A DNA stretch of 64,000 nucleotides. Origin: Alphaproteobacteria bacterium (GTDB lineage: Bacteria > Pseudomonadota > Alphaproteobacteria > Sphingomonadales > Sphingomonadaceae). The stretch's first letter is position 1. Every line of letters starts with the position of its first letter. Position numbers and translations under genes: made by a program. The DNA lies in the NCBI GenBank assembly GCA_005883305.1, contig VBAC01000001.1, positions 682,001 through 746,000 of the forward strand, in the 5' to 3' direction. Positions 20,229 through 28,607 of the stretch are shown here, piece after piece. The notes under the pieces were generated by a model. It had not been told where the DNA came from and ran no database searches. It was given only the letters and a program-made list of their open reading frames with translations.

Positions 20229-20704
20229 TCGTTACCGCTGCACTGGCGCTCGCGCTCGCGGCACAGGAACCGCCCGCGCCTGCGCCCAACCCGGCCAATG
20301 CCGATTACCATTTCCGCTATCTCAATCATCTCGATCCGGCGGCGGGCTGGCACCGGACGCTGAGCGGGCTCCGCTGGCGCAAGGTCAGCGGCCCGGGCAC
20401 CGGCCGCCATCCCGCGGTCACCGACACGGTCACCATCCACTATGTCGGCCGCTTCATCGACGGCACCGAGTTCGACAGCTCGGTCGCCCGGAACGAGCCC
20501 GCCACCTTCCCGCTGAACCGCCTGATCCGCGGCTGGCAGGAGGGCGTGCCGATGATGGGCGTCGGCGACCGCTACGAGTTCGCCATCCCCTACAACCTCG
20601 CCTACGGCTACGAGGGGCGCGGGCCGATTCCGGGCGGCGCGACCCTGCTCTTCACCATCGACCTCATCGCCATCGCTCCGCCGGGTGACACGCCGGCGAG
20701 CTGA
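20225..20704 (+). CDS. FKBP-type peptidyl-prolyl isomerase, exported
   Basis: The 159-residue protein has a short N-terminal hydrophobic signal (MIVTAALALALAAQ) and one FKBP domain (about 60-150): VTIHYVGRFIDGTEFDSSV, then LIRGWQEGVPMMGVGDRYEFAIP, LAYGYEGRG and LLFTIDLIAI. It would act in the periplasm on prolyl bonds. The ATG overlaps the topA stop by 4 nt, so it is translationally coupled to topA, although no functional link is known. Confidence 0.9.
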
Positions 20705-20773
20705 TCGTGGTTGACGGCGCGTTTACGATGCCCGGTCCGGCTCTGTTTACCGTGCCGCCGGTAAAAGCGTCTT

Positions 20774-21271
20774 ATGCGAACCGGGAGGCTAAGCATCAGC
20801 CGCGGGCACCAGCTGGAGGGAACGCCGGAGACGGTCTCGCCCCGGCTGAGGCTCGTGCAGCAGCCGGCGGAGGCTTCGCCAAAGCGCGAGCCCGCACCGA
20901 TCCCCCAGCGGGCCCAAATGCTACCGGGGTCTCCGCCGGTTTCGCCCGATTATTTCGCCGTGCACGACCGCCTGACCGCGCTTGAGCGCCTCACCCGCCT
21001 GCACGAATCCCAATTCCTCTCGGCTGAGGAGTTCGCCGCGGAGAAGGCGCTGATCCTGGCGCTTCCCGCCGACGAGATCCTGCTCTGCGAGCCCGCGCCC
21101 GCCCGCTCCGAGCGCGAACCTCATGCGCGCGGCCCATCGCTGATCGGGCGGATTCTGGGCTGGAAGTTCCTGCTCTTCAGCCTCTCCGCGGGACTGGCTT
21201 TCTCCTATGCCGCCCAGCCCGGCATGACCGCGCGCTTCCTCGACCAGTCGCTCCGCGCGCTCGGCGTCTAG
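20774..21271 (+). CDS. Hypothetical protein with SHOCT-like motif and one TM segment
   Basis: The 165-residue protein has a Pro-rich N-terminal half. Then comes a short two-helix SHOCT-like motif (RLTALERLTRLHESQFLSAEEF, about 66-95; only the ends are diagnostic: LERLTRLH and LSAEEFAAEK). One hydrophobic segment near the C-terminus (FLLFSLSAGLAFSYA) suggests a membrane anchor. SHOCT motifs mediate oligomerisation; the protein's function is unknown. It converges with the moeB-like gene, overlapping its end by 4 nt. Confidence 0.55.
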   Translation: MRTGRLSISRGHQLEGTPETVSPRLRLVQQPAEASPKREPAPIPQRAQMLPGSPPVSPDYFAVHDRLTALERLTRLHESQFLSAEEFAAEKALILALPADEILLCEPAPARSEREPHARGPSLIGRILGWKFLLFSLSAGLAFSYAAQPGMTARFLDQSLRALGV

Positions 21272-22023
21272 CCCCCGCAGCCCCGGCAGGCCGGATCCTT
21301 CACGATCCTGAGCGTGCGCATCGAAGGCGCGAGGCCGTCGAAGACGTGGAGCTTGCCCGCCGGATCCTGGCCGAAGCCCGTCACGGCGCGGATCGCCTCC
21401 AGCGCGGCGAAGCTTCCGGCGACGCCGGTCATCGCGCCGAGCACGCCAAGTTCCGAGCAGGTGTCGCAATCCTCGTTGTCGAAAGCGTCGCCGACGAAGC
21501 AGCGATAGCAGGGCTTGTCGGCCTCCCAGCCGCGGAACGTGCCGACCTGCGCCTGGAACTGGCCGATCGCCGCCGAGACGAGCGGGATTCGCGCACGCGT
21601 GCAATGATCGGAGACCGCGAGGCGGGTCGCGAAATTGTCGCTGCCGTCGAGCACAACGTCGGCGCCGTCGAGCAGATCGGCGACGTTTTCCGCGGAGAGT
21701 CGGGCGCCGCGGGCGTCGAAGGCCACGTCCGGGTTGCGCGCCGCGACCGCTTCCGCGGCGACGGCTATCTTCGCCCGGCCCACGTCGCCGCTCGCGAACA
21801 GCACCTGCCGCTGCAGATTGTCGAGGCTCACCATATCGTCGTCGACCACCCTCAGCCTGCCGACGCCGGCCGCCGCGAGATAGAGGATCGCCGGAGCGCC
21901 GATTCCGCCCGCGCCGACGACGGCGACGGTCGCCGACAGCAGCCGCCGCTGCCCCGCGCCGCCAATCTCGCTGAGAACGATGTGGCGGGCGTAGCGATCG
22001 AGCTGCGCGTCGGTAAGGCTCAA
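21268..22023 (-). CDS. moeB: MoeB/ThiF-family adenylyltransferase
   Basis: The 251-residue E1-like enzyme adenylates the C-terminus of a small sulfur-carrier protein (MoaD or ThiS). Features: N-terminal YARHIVLSEIGGAGQRRL, the ATP-binding glycine loop VVGAGGIGAPAILYLAAAG, DNLQRQVLF, VVLDGSDNFATR, and two zinc-binding CxxC pairs (CYRC and the C-terminal CRGC). There is no rhodanese domain. Without moaD or thiS nearby, I cannot separate the MoeB and ThiF roles, so the symbol is provisional. Confidence 0.85.
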   Translation of the reverse strand: MSLTDAQLDRYARHIVLSEIGGAGQRRLLSATVAVVGAGGIGAPAILYLAAAGVGRLRVVDDDMVSLDNLQRQVLFASGDVGRAKIAVAAEAVAARNPDVAFDARGARLSAENVADLLDGADVVLDGSDNFATRLAVSDHCTRARIPLVSAAIGQFQAQVGTFRGWEADKPCYRCFVGDAFDNEDCDTCSELGVLGAMTGVAGSFAALEAIRAVTGFGQDPAGKLHVFDGLAPSMRTLRIVKDPACRGCGG

Positions 22024-22033
22024 GCGGGGGTCG

Positions 22034-22447
22034 CTATTCCCGGAAATAGGAGAAAGCGATCTCGCCGCGGAACCAGCCTTCCTGCTCGCCTCCCTCGGGG
22101 CGGAAGATGCGGGTTTCGACCATGCGCCGCACCTCTTGCGCGAGCAGGCCGTCGGCGCGGGTGCAGCCGACCGGCCTGATCACCACACGCTCGGCCAAGC
22201 CCTGGGCGTCGAACTTGGTAAGGAAGGGGACGCTCATCGAGATTCGGCCCGGACGCTGCCCGGGGATGTTGCATTCGCCGCTGTCGACCAGCCCGATCAT
22301 GGCGGTGACGACGTCGGTATCGATCGTCGCGCTGCCGCGGGGATGCATCTGCGGGACGTTGCTCCAGTCGCCGCTTCCCGTCTCGAGGGTCGGCGCGGCC
22401 GCTGCGGCGCCCGCGACGAACAGGCTCGCCAAAATCAAATGCTTCAT
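22034..22447 (-). CDS. Secreted protein, possible TonB-C-like fold
   Basis: The 137-residue protein has a clear signal peptide (MKHLILASLFVAGAAAAAPT). The mature part has a single pattern recalling TonB C-terminal or energy-transducer domains: VPFLTKFDAQGLAERVVIRPVGC, split here only as description, then LLAQEVRRMVETRIFRPE and a terminal FRGEIAFSYF strand. No membrane anchor beyond the signal is seen. ATG 22447 is preferred since GGGAGG lies 5 nt upstream; the in-frame GTG two codons earlier overlaps that site. Neighbours are dut and a moeB-like gene, with no evident link. Confidence 0.6.
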   Translation of the reverse strand: MKHLILASLFVAGAAAAAPTLETGSGDWSNVPQMHPRGSATIDTDVVTAMIGLVDSGECNIPGQRPGRISMSVPFLTKFDAQGLAERVVIRPVGCTRADGLLAQEVRRMVETRIFRPEGGEQEGWFRGEIAFSYFRE

Positions 22448-22449
22448 GT

Positions 22450-22917
22450 TCACCTCCCAGTCGAACCAAATCCGCCCACGCCGCGGGCCGTATCGTCCAG
22501 CACGTCGACCTCGGCGAAGACCGCGCGCTGCACCAGTGCCGGCACAAGCTGCGCGATTCTCTCGCCGCGTGCAATCTCCACCGTCTCGGTGCCGAGATTG
22601 GCGAGGATCACCTTCACCTCGCCGCGATAGTCGGCGTCGATGGTGCCGGGCGTGTTCAGGCAGGTTATACCATGTTTCAGCGCCAAACCCGAGCGCGGAC
22701 GGACCTGCACCTCATAGCCTTCCGGAATGGCGATGGCGAAGCCGGTCGCCACCGCGTGCCGGCCCCCCGGGGGAAGCGTCACGTCCTCGGCGGCGACGAC
22801 GTCCATTCCAGCCGCGTGCGCGGTCGCATAAGCGGGGAGGGGGAGCCCTTCGCCATGGGGGAGCCGCTTCAGGGCGATTCGGATTTCAGGCGTCACCGGC
22901 GCTCCCGCCGATCGCAT
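22450..22917 (-). CDS. dut: dUTP diphosphatase
   Basis: The 155-residue trimeric dUTPase hydrolyses dUTP to dUMP and pyrophosphate, limiting uracil in DNA. The five motifs are visible: AGMDVVA (1), [11 protein letters not shown] (2), [14 protein letters not shown] (3), RGERIAQLV (4) and [10 protein letters not shown] (5). ATG 22917 has AAAGGA six bases upstream; a GTG at 22896 is the alternative. It overlaps the 3' end of coaBC, matching the usual alphaproteobacterial coaBC-dut order. Confidence 0.95.
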   Translation of the reverse strand: MRSAGAPVTPEIRIALKRLPHGEGLPLPAYATAHAAGMDVVAAEDVTLPPGGRHAVATGFAIAIPEGYEVQVRPRSGLALKHGITCLNTPGTIDADYRGEVKVILANLGTETVEIARGERIAQLVPALVQRAVFAEVDVLDDTARGVGGFGSTGR

Positions 22918-24082
22918 CGGCAATCCTTTGTGCCAGGCGGCGGGCGACGTCGGCCTTGCTCATCGTCTCCCAATCTTCGGCGCCCTCGCCGTGAACGAAA
23001 TGGATGCGGTTCGAATCGCCCCCCATCACGTCTCCCGACACGTCGTTGGCGAGGATCCAGTCGCAGCCCTTGCGGCCGCGCTTGGCGGCGGCCTCGGCTT
23101 CGAGGTCGCCGGTCTCGGCGGCGAAGCCGATCAGCAGGCGCGGCCGCTGCGGGCTCGAGTCGAGCCCGCCGAGAATGTCGGGATTGGCCTGCCAGTCGAG
23201 GGTCGGCGGGCCGTCCGCCTTCTTGAGCTTGGCCTTCGCGGGCTCGACTCGCCAGTCGGCGACCGCGGCGACCAGCACGGCGGCGTCGGCGGGCAAGGCC
23301 GAGCGCACGGCATCGTCCATCTCCCGCGCCGTTTCGACGTTGATCCGGGCGACTCCCGGGGGCGTCGGAAGCGCGACCGGGCCGGCGACCAGGGTCACCC
23401 TGGCGCCCAGCGCTGCGATCGCTTCGGCAATGGCGAAGCCCTGCTTGCCGGAGGAGCGGTTGGCGATGACCCGCACCGGATCGATCGGCTCGTGGGTCGG
23501 CCCGGCGGTGACGATGACGTGGCGGCCGGCGAGCGGGCCCGGCATGCCCAGGGCGCCCCCGATCGCCGCCAGGATCGCGTCCGGCTCGGGCAGCCGCCCC
23601 GGACCATATTCGCCGCAGGCCATCTCGCCCTCGTCAGGCTCGATGATCGTGACTCCGTCGGCGCGCAGCCGGGCGACGTTGCGCCTGGTCGCTTCGTGCC
23701 GCCACATCCTCACGTTCATCGCCGGCGCGGCGAGCACCTTCTTGTCCGTGGCGAGCAAAAGCGTGGTGGCGAGATCGTCGGCGATCCCCGCGGCCATCTT
23801 CGCCAGCAGATCGGCGGTCGCCGGGCAGACGACGACGAGATCGGCCTCGCGGCTGAGCTGGATATGGCCCATCTCGGCCTCGTCCTTGAGATCCCACAGG
23901 CTGGTGTGGACCTGCTGCTCCGAAAGCGCCGCGAGCGTCATGGGCGTGACGAACTGCGCCCCGCCCGCGGTCAGCACGCAGCGCACGCTTCCGCCGCTTT
24001 TGCGGATCAGCCGGACCAGCTCGCACGCCTTGTAGGCCGCTATCCCGCCGCCGACGATCAGGAGGACGCGCTTGCCGTTCAT
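22886..24082 (-). CDS. coaBC: Phosphopantothenoylcysteine decarboxylase/synthase
   Basis: The 398-residue bifunctional enzyme makes 4'-phosphopantetheine in CoA synthesis. The N-terminal flavoprotein CoaC domain (1-190) shows [19 protein letters not shown] and the PAMNVRMW motif. The C-terminal CoaB domain shows [25 protein letters not shown] in its start (first residues [11 protein letters not shown] and [14 protein letters not shown] are diagnostic), and GFAAET. The ATG at 24082 overlaps the hepT stop (ATGA), so coaBC translation is now coupled to a toxin-antitoxin gene rather than directly to ubiB. Confidence 0.96.
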   Translation of the reverse strand: MNGKRVLLIVGGGIAAYKACELVRLIRKSGGSVRCVLTAGGAQFVTPMTLAALSEQQVHTSLWDLKDEAEMGHIQLSREADLVVVCPATADLLAKMAAGIADDLATTLLLATDKKVLAAPAMNVRMWRHEATRRNVARLRADGVTIIEPDEGEMACGEYGPGRLPEPDAILAAIGGALGMPGPLAGRHVIVTAGPTHEPIDPVRVIANRSSGKQGFAIAEAIAALGARVTLVAGPVALPTPPGVARINVETAREMDDAVRSALPADAAVLVAAVADWRVEPAKAKLKKADGPPTLDWQANPDILGGLDSSPQRPRLLIGFAAETGDLEAEAAAKRGRKGCDWILANDVSGDVMGGDSNRIHFVHGEGAEDWETMSKADVARRLAQRIADAIGGSAGDA

Positions 24083-24432
24083 TGATCGAGTCGTGAAAGT
24101 TCGTCGCGACAGGCGACTTCCAGCCGATCGAGCGCACCTGTCGCAATTTGCCAGAGCATCCGGTAATTCAACTGGTGGTAATGGTGTGCAACGATGTTGC
24201 GGAGTCCGTACATCTTTCGCCACTCCACCTCGGGATGTCGGGTACGCAAATCCTCCGAAAGCCTACGGCTGGCTTCGCCGATGGCGCCGAGGCGAAGCGC
24301 CGTCGCATCCCCGGCCATCCGGTCCTGTAGAAATTGGCCTTCATTTACACCGGCAAGGCTTTCGCGAATGAGCTGGATCAGCTCGACTATGCGATCCAGG
24401 TATAGGCTATCTGCTTCCGGGCTCGCCTTCAT
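24079..24432 (-). CDS. hepT: HEPT-domain protein HepT (type VII TA toxin, RNase)
   Basis: The 117-residue all-helical protein matches the HEPT/DUF86 family. The RNase motif RX4HXY is intact as RNIVAHHY. Start ATG 24432 overlaps the mntA stop by one base (TGATG). In characterised pairs the partner MntA transfers AMP to the tyrosine of this motif and silences the RNase. The gene is less GC-rich than its neighbours. Its stop overlaps coaBC's start, so the pair is inside the ubiE-ubiB-coaBC-dut operon. Confidence 0.88.
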   Translation of the reverse strand: MKASPEADSLYLDRIVELIQLIRESLAGVNEGQFLQDRMAGDATALRLGAIGEASRRLSEDLRTRHPEVEWRKMYGLRNIVAHHYHQLNYRMLWQIATGALDRLEVACRDELSRLDQ

Positions 24433-24725
24433 CAGTAAACCTGGACCATTTCCCTCTCAACGCGCGGACGGATGCGTCCATGAAGCAATTCCCGATCGAT
24501 CAGGTCCACTTGCTTGCCTAGGACCTCCTCCAGCCGGTCCGATGCATCAATCAGCTCGTGGAATCCCGGGCGGAGCGTTCCTTCAGCTTCGTAGAGCAAA
24601 TCCACGTCTCGGACTTCCGGATCGGAGCGAGCGGCCGACCCGAACAGGTAGAGGCTCGCAAACCCGAGCCGCTTGAGCTCCGATTCGAGAGGCCTGAGCA
24701 TCGCAAGGACCTCGTCACGCTTCAT
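24432..24725 (-). CDS. mntA: MNT-family nucleotidyltransferase (antitoxin MntA)
   Basis: The 97-residue minimal nucleotidyltransferase has the catalytic pattern GSAARSDPEVRDVD, a GSX9DXD motif, and a downstream acidic residue in VDLIDRELL. ATG 24725 sits 4 bp after the ubiB stop (24730). It is the predicted antitoxin that AMPylates HepT. Order antitoxin then toxin with tight overlap is normal for this family. Confidence 0.86.
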   Translation of the reverse strand: MKRDEVLAMLRPLESELKRLGFASLYLFGSAARSDPEVRDVDLLYEAEGTLRPGFHELIDASDRLEEVLGKQVDLIDRELLHGRIRPRVEREMVQVY

Positions 24726-24729
24726 AGCG

Positions 24730-26262
24730 CTAGAATAGTGTCCAAACCGCCGCCGCACCAGCCGCGGCCGACACCAATGCCGTCATCACGATCGGCCAGG
24801 CGCGATGTGGGCGCACGACCGCGATGTCGGGCAGCGGCCGCGCGGGCGGCGCGGCGCCGGGCGGCGGGTAGTAATAATCGATTCGGCGGATCAGCTCGGG
24901 GAGCTTGCGAAGCGTGCGCACGGTGCGCACGATCTCGTCGGCGATCCGCGCCTCCGGGCCGAGCTCGTCGCGGACCCATTCGGTGAGGAAGGGCTCGGCC
25001 GTTTCCCACATGTTGATGTCCGGATCGAGCGCGCTCGCCACGCCTTCCTCCATCACCATCGTCTTTTGAAGCAGCAGCAGATGGGGCTGGGTCTGCATGT
25101 CGAAATCGCGGGTGATCTTGAACAGGCCGTCGAGCATGTGGCCGATCGAAATCTCCTTCGCCGGGAGGCCGCGCATCGGCTCGCCGACTGCGCGCAGGGC
25201 GGTGGCGAACTCGTCGATATCGTGGTGGGGGGGCACATATTGCGCCTCGAAATGGATCTCGGCGACTCGGCGGTAATTGGCGGTGATCAGGCCGTAGAGG
25301 ATTTCGGCGAGCCAGACCCGGGCCTGGCGGTCGATCCGGCCCATGATCCCGAAATCGATCGCCGCCAGCCTTCCGTCGGGAAGCGCGAACAAATTGCCCT
25401 GGTGGAGATCGGCGTGAAAGAAGCCGTCGACCACCGCCTGGCGCAAAAAGGCGCGCACCAGGATCGCGGCGAGCGCCTTGAGATCGTGGCCGGCGTCGAC
25501 CAGCGCCTGGCGGTCGGTCAGCTTGATCCCGTCGATCCATTCGAGCGTCATCACCCGGCGCGCGGTGCGGCTCCAGTCGATCGCGGGAACGAAGAAGCCG
25601 CCTTCCGCCTCGAGATTCTCGCGCAGCTCGGATGCCGAGGCGGCCTCCTGTCGCAGATCGAGCTCGCGGTTGGTCCATTGGCGGAAGGTCTCGATGACCA
25701 GGCGGGGGCGAAGGCGGGACGCTTCGCCGCCCATCGATTCGACCTGCGCCGCGGCCCATTCGTAGGTCTCGATCGCCGCGGCGAAATCCTCCTCGATATT
25801 CGGCCGAAGCACCTTGACCGCCACCAGACGGCCCTCCGTCGTCACGGCCCGGTGGACCTGGGCGATCGACGCGGCGCCGACCGGCTCCGGATCGATCGAG
25901 GAGAAGACCTGGTCGATCGGCTTGCCGAGGCCGAGCTCGATCGCCGCCCTGATCTTCTCGAACGGGGCCGGCGGCAGGCTGTCCTGAAGCATGGCGAGAT
26001 CGTGGGCCGCCTGCTCGCCGACGAGATCGGGCCGAGTGGCCAGCGCCTGGCCGAGCTTGATCGCCGCCGGGCCGATGTTCTGGAACGCTTCGGCGTAGGT
26101 CGGAACCGTGGGCACTCGGGCGCCGAAGCGGGCGATCCGCGCCAGCCGGCGCACCGGCGGCGGCGTGTTCGGGTCGCGCTCGATGCCGCGCAGAGCGCCG
26201 TGCCGCGCCAGCACCCGGCCCCATTTCAGCAGGCGCCAGACGTGGGTGACGGACGAGGTCAA
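24730..26262 (-). CDS. ubiB: UbiB-family atypical kinase/ATPase for ubiquinone synthesis
   Basis: The 510-residue ADCK-type protein supports the aromatic hydroxylation steps of ubiquinone synthesis. It has the family KxGQ helix (PAAIKLGQALATRPDL), the A-rich nucleotide loop (EPVGAASIAQVH), VAVKVLRP, the catalytic DLHQGN and the DFG (AAIDFGIMG). Two hydrophobic helices near the C-terminus (WPIVMTALVSAAAGAAAVW) anchor it in the inner membrane. Its start overlaps the ubiE stop by 4 nt. Confidence 0.95.
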   Translation of the reverse strand: MTSSVTHVWRLLKWGRVLARHGALRGIERDPNTPPPVRRLARIARFGARVPTVPTYAEAFQNIGPAAIKLGQALATRPDLVGEQAAHDLAMLQDSLPPAPFEKIRAAIELGLGKPIDQVFSSIDPEPVGAASIAQVHRAVTTEGRLVAVKVLRPNIEEDFAAAIETYEWAAAQVESMGGEASRLRPRLVIETFRQWTNRELDLRQEAASASELRENLEAEGGFFVPAIDWSRTARRVMTLEWIDGIKLTDRQALVDAGHDLKALAAILVRAFLRQAVVDGFFHADLHQGNLFALPDGRLAAIDFGIMGRIDRQARVWLAEILYGLITANYRRVAEIHFEAQYVPPHHDIDEFATALRAVGEPMRGLPAKEISIGHMLDGLFKITRDFDMQTQPHLLLLQKTMVMEEGVASALDPDINMWETAEPFLTEWVRDELGPEARIADEIVRTVRTLRKLPELIRRIDYYYPPPGAAPPARPLPDIAVVRPHRAWPIVMTALVSAAAGAAAVWTLF

Positions 26263-26987
26263 ATCTTCCAGCCGCTGTGGATGGCGACGAGCCCGCCGAA
26301 GATCGGCTCCGCCTTGACGTTGGCGAAGCCCGCGGCGCCGATCATCCGCGCGAAGGCGGCCATATCGGGGAAGCGCTCGATCGATTCGATGAGGTAGCGA
26401 TAGCTGTCCTCGTCCTTGGCCACCGCCTTGCCGATCCGCGGCACGACCCGGCGCGAATAGGTTTCATAGAGCGTCGCGAAGCCCGGCCAGCGGGTCTGGG
26501 AGAATTCGAGGCAGTGGAAGCGCCCGCCGGTCTTCAGCACGCGATGCGCTTCGCGGAGCGCCGCCAGGATGTCGGTGACGTTCCGGATGCCGAAGGCGAT
26601 CGTGTAGGCGTCGAAGCTCTTGTCGGCGAAGCTCAGCGCCTCGGCATTCTCCTCCGCCCAGATCAGGCCGCCGATTCCGCGCGCCCCGGCCCGATCGATG
26701 CCGACCGAGAGCATGTCCGGGTTTATGTCGGCGACCGTCACCTGCGCCCCGGCACTGGCCATGCGGAAGGCGATGTCGCCGGTGCCCCCGGCCATGTCGA
26801 GGACCGTCTCGCCTTTGCGTGGGCGGACTCTCCGGACGAATTCGTGCTTCCATAGCCGGTGCATGCCGCCCGACATAAGGTCGTTCATCAGGTCGTAGCT
26901 GGAGGCGACGCTCGAAAAGACCGCGCCCACCCGGCGAGTCTTCTCGCCGGGCTCGACATCCTCGCGGCCGAAAGAAACCTTGTCCAT
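26259..26987 (-). CDS. ubiE: Ubiquinone/menaquinone C-methyltransferase
   Basis: The 242-residue SAM-dependent enzyme methylates the demethoxyubiquinol ring carbon. Motifs include FSSVASSYDLMNDLMSGGMH in its N-terminal region (YDLMNDLMS is the signature), VLDMAGGTGDIAFR for SAM binding, and AFGIRNV. Length is typical. It is the first gene of the left-reading ubiE-ubiB unit and is divergent from mutM, with 38 bp between starts. Confidence 0.97.
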   Translation of the reverse strand: MDKVSFGREDVEPGEKTRRVGAVFSSVASSYDLMNDLMSGGMHRLWKHEFVRRVRPRKGETVLDMAGGTGDIAFRMASAGAQVTVADINPDMLSVGIDRAGARGIGGLIWAEENAEALSFADKSFDAYTIAFGIRNVTDILAALREAHRVLKTGGRFHCLEFSQTRWPGFATLYETYSRRVVPRIGKAVAKDEDSYRYLIESIERFPDMAAFARMIGAAGFANVKAEPIFGGLVAIHSGWKI

Positions 26988-27025
26988 CGCGGCGCCGTCT
27001 AGCAGGGGAGGGGGGATGGTGGAAC

Positions 27026-27841
27026 ATGCCTGAGCTTCCGGAAGTCGAAACCACGGTCCGCGGCCTCGAGCCGGTGCTCAAGGGCAAGAGAATCGCGGCC
27101 GTCGAGGCGCGCCGCGCCGATCTGCGCCGGACCTTTCCGCCCGACCTTCGCCAGCGGCTGACGGGCGCTCGCGTCACGGCGCTCGGCCGCCGCGCCAAAT
27201 ACGGGATGATCGAGACCGATCGCGGGGACACGCTCGTCTTTCACCTCGGAATGTCCGGCTCTTGGCGGCTCGATCCCGTGGATCTCGGCAAGCATGACCA
27301 CCTGGTGATCGAGACGGAGGACGGCCGCCGAGTCGCGCTCAACGACCCGCGCCGGTTCGGCTCGGTCGACCTGGTCCGGACCGAGGGGCTGGAGGAGGCC
27401 GAGCTATTCCGCGCTATGGGGCCCGAGCCGCTCGGCGACTCGTTCGGCGGGGCCTATTTGAAGCGCGCGCTCGCCGGACGCAAAGCGGGGATCAAGCTGC
27501 TCCTGCTCGACCAGCGGATCGTCGCCGGGCTCGGCAACATCTACGTCTGCGAGGCTCTGAACCTCGCCGCGATCGCTCCGGGGCGGGCTGGAGGCGGTCT
27601 TTCGCACGCCCGGCTCGACCGGCTCGCCGAGTCGGTCAAGGCCGTGCTGCGCGACGCCATCGAGGCCGGGGGCTCCTCGCTGCGGAACTATGTCCGGCCG
27701 AACGGGGAGCTCGGCTATTTCTCGAGCCAGTGGCGGGTCTACGGGCGCGAGGGCAAGCCCTGCCCACGCTGCGCGGCGCCGATTCGCCGCCGCGCCGAGG
27801 GCGGACGTTCGACCTTCTACTGCGCGAAATGCCAGCGCTGA
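27026..27841 (+). CDS. mutM: Formamidopyrimidine-DNA glycosylase
   Basis: The 271-residue base-excision enzyme removes 8-oxoguanine and formamidopyrimidines. The N-terminus PELPEVETT supplies the catalytic Pro2 and Glu3 after Met removal. HLGMSGSW, DPRRFG, GLGNIYVCEAL and the C-terminal zinc finger CPRCAAPIRR to FYCAKCQR are all present. Length is normal. Confidence 0.97.
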   Translation: MPELPEVETTVRGLEPVLKGKRIAAVEARRADLRRTFPPDLRQRLTGARVTALGRRAKYGMIETDRGDTLVFHLGMSGSWRLDPVDLGKHDHLVIETEDGRRVALNDPRRFGSVDLVRTEGLEEAELFRAMGPEPLGDSFGGAYLKRALAGRKAGIKLLLLDQRIVAGLGNIYVCEALNLAAIAPGRAGGGLSHARLDRLAESVKAVLRDAIEAGGSSLRNYVRPNGELGYFSSQWRVYGREGKPCPRCAAPIRRRAEGGRSTFYCAKCQR

Positions 27842-27844
27842 CGC

Positions 27845-27873
27845 TTGACCGGAGCGGCCTCTTTGCGTAGAGG
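27845..27873 (+). promoter_or_regulatory. Candidate promoter for rpsT
   Basis: TTGACC and TAGAGG are separated by 17 bp just after mutM and about 60 bp before rpsT. The -35 match is good; the -10 is weak but of a kind seen before alphaproteobacterial translation genes. Confidence 0.45.
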
Positions 27874-27935
27874 CCCCGCCGAGCGGGTGCGGTCTGGCCG
27901 CGCCCTTTTCATTTCAGAGATAAGGCAGCTCAAAG

Positions 27936-28199
27936 ATGGCGAATACGCCGCAAGCAAAGAAACGCATCCGTCGCAACGCCAGCCGGACCGAAATCAATCG
28001 CGCCCGCGTCAGCCGCATCCGGACCTTCGTCAAGGCGGTCGAGTCGGCGCTGGCTTCGGGCAACAAGGACGAGGCGAAGGCCGCTCTGGCCCGGATGCAG
28101 CCGGAATTGTCGCGCGGAGTCGCCCGGGGCGTGCTCCACAAGAACACCGCCTCGCGCAAGCTGTCGCGCCTGACACGCCGTCTCGCGACCCTCGGCTAA
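27936..28199 (+). CDS. rpsT: 30S ribosomal protein S20
   Basis: The 87-residue basic helical protein binds 16S rRNA in the small subunit. It begins [14 protein letters not shown] and contains the S20 signature around [15 protein letters not shown] rho-independent terminator follows. rpsT upstream of dnaA is a common order in alphaproteobacteria. Confidence 0.98.
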   Translation: MANTPQAKKRIRRNASRTEINRARVSRIRTFVKAVESALASGNKDEAKAALARMQPELSRGVARGVLHKNTASRKLSRLTRRLATLG

Positions 28200-28223
28200 G
28201 CGCCTTTCCCGTCGACCGAATGC

Positions 28224-28253
28224 GCCCGCCGGCCCCCGCTGGCGGGCTTTTTG
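28224..28253 (+). terminator. Rho-independent terminator after rpsT
   Basis: GCCCGCC and GGCGGGC form a GC-rich stem (28224-28230 with 28241-28247), followed by TTTTT at 28248-28252. Confidence 0.85.
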
Positions 28254-28607
28254 GTGCGCCGCAAAACGGGATTTCAAAAAGCCTAGGTTTTCCCGCGATT
28301 CGCGCTGCGCCGTTGCGGTAGCGTTGCGGTAACATATTGAAATACAATACTATTACCGAACCAACAACGCAGTTCCGCCGTTTTCTCGGTGTCAACGAAT
28401 TAATTTGGTCGCGACCGATTTTTTTCGCTTGATCGGACTCGCTTGGTCTCCATACAACGGCTTTCCGGCGGCACGAAAATCATCCGTCGGCACAAGCAAA
28501 AATACATCGAGCAGCGGCATGCCGGGGGAGGTTCGTCGCGCGGGGGAGTTTTTGCGCCTTGAACAATAAGCCGCCCAAAGCGGCGTCACGAGAGGGGTGC
28601 GTGCGCG
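28254..28607. promoter_or_regulatory. dnaA upstream region with dyad repeats
   Basis: This gene-free stretch is clearly AT-richer than its surroundings. CGTTGCGGTA occurs twice in direct repeat (28311-28320 and 28322-28331). A split reverse complement, TTACCG (28353-28358) plus CAACGC (28365-28370), follows across an AT-rich spacer, making a dyad. GGTCGCGACC is a perfect palindrome at 28407-28416. GANTC sites occur at about 28297 and just inside dnaA (GAATCGATTC near 28680). I see no cluster of consensus DnaA boxes, so I read it as the dnaA control region rather than oriC. Confidence 0.5.

Noticed and set aside
28254-28607. oriC
   Set aside because: AT-rich and next to dnaA, but no cluster of DnaA boxes is visible.
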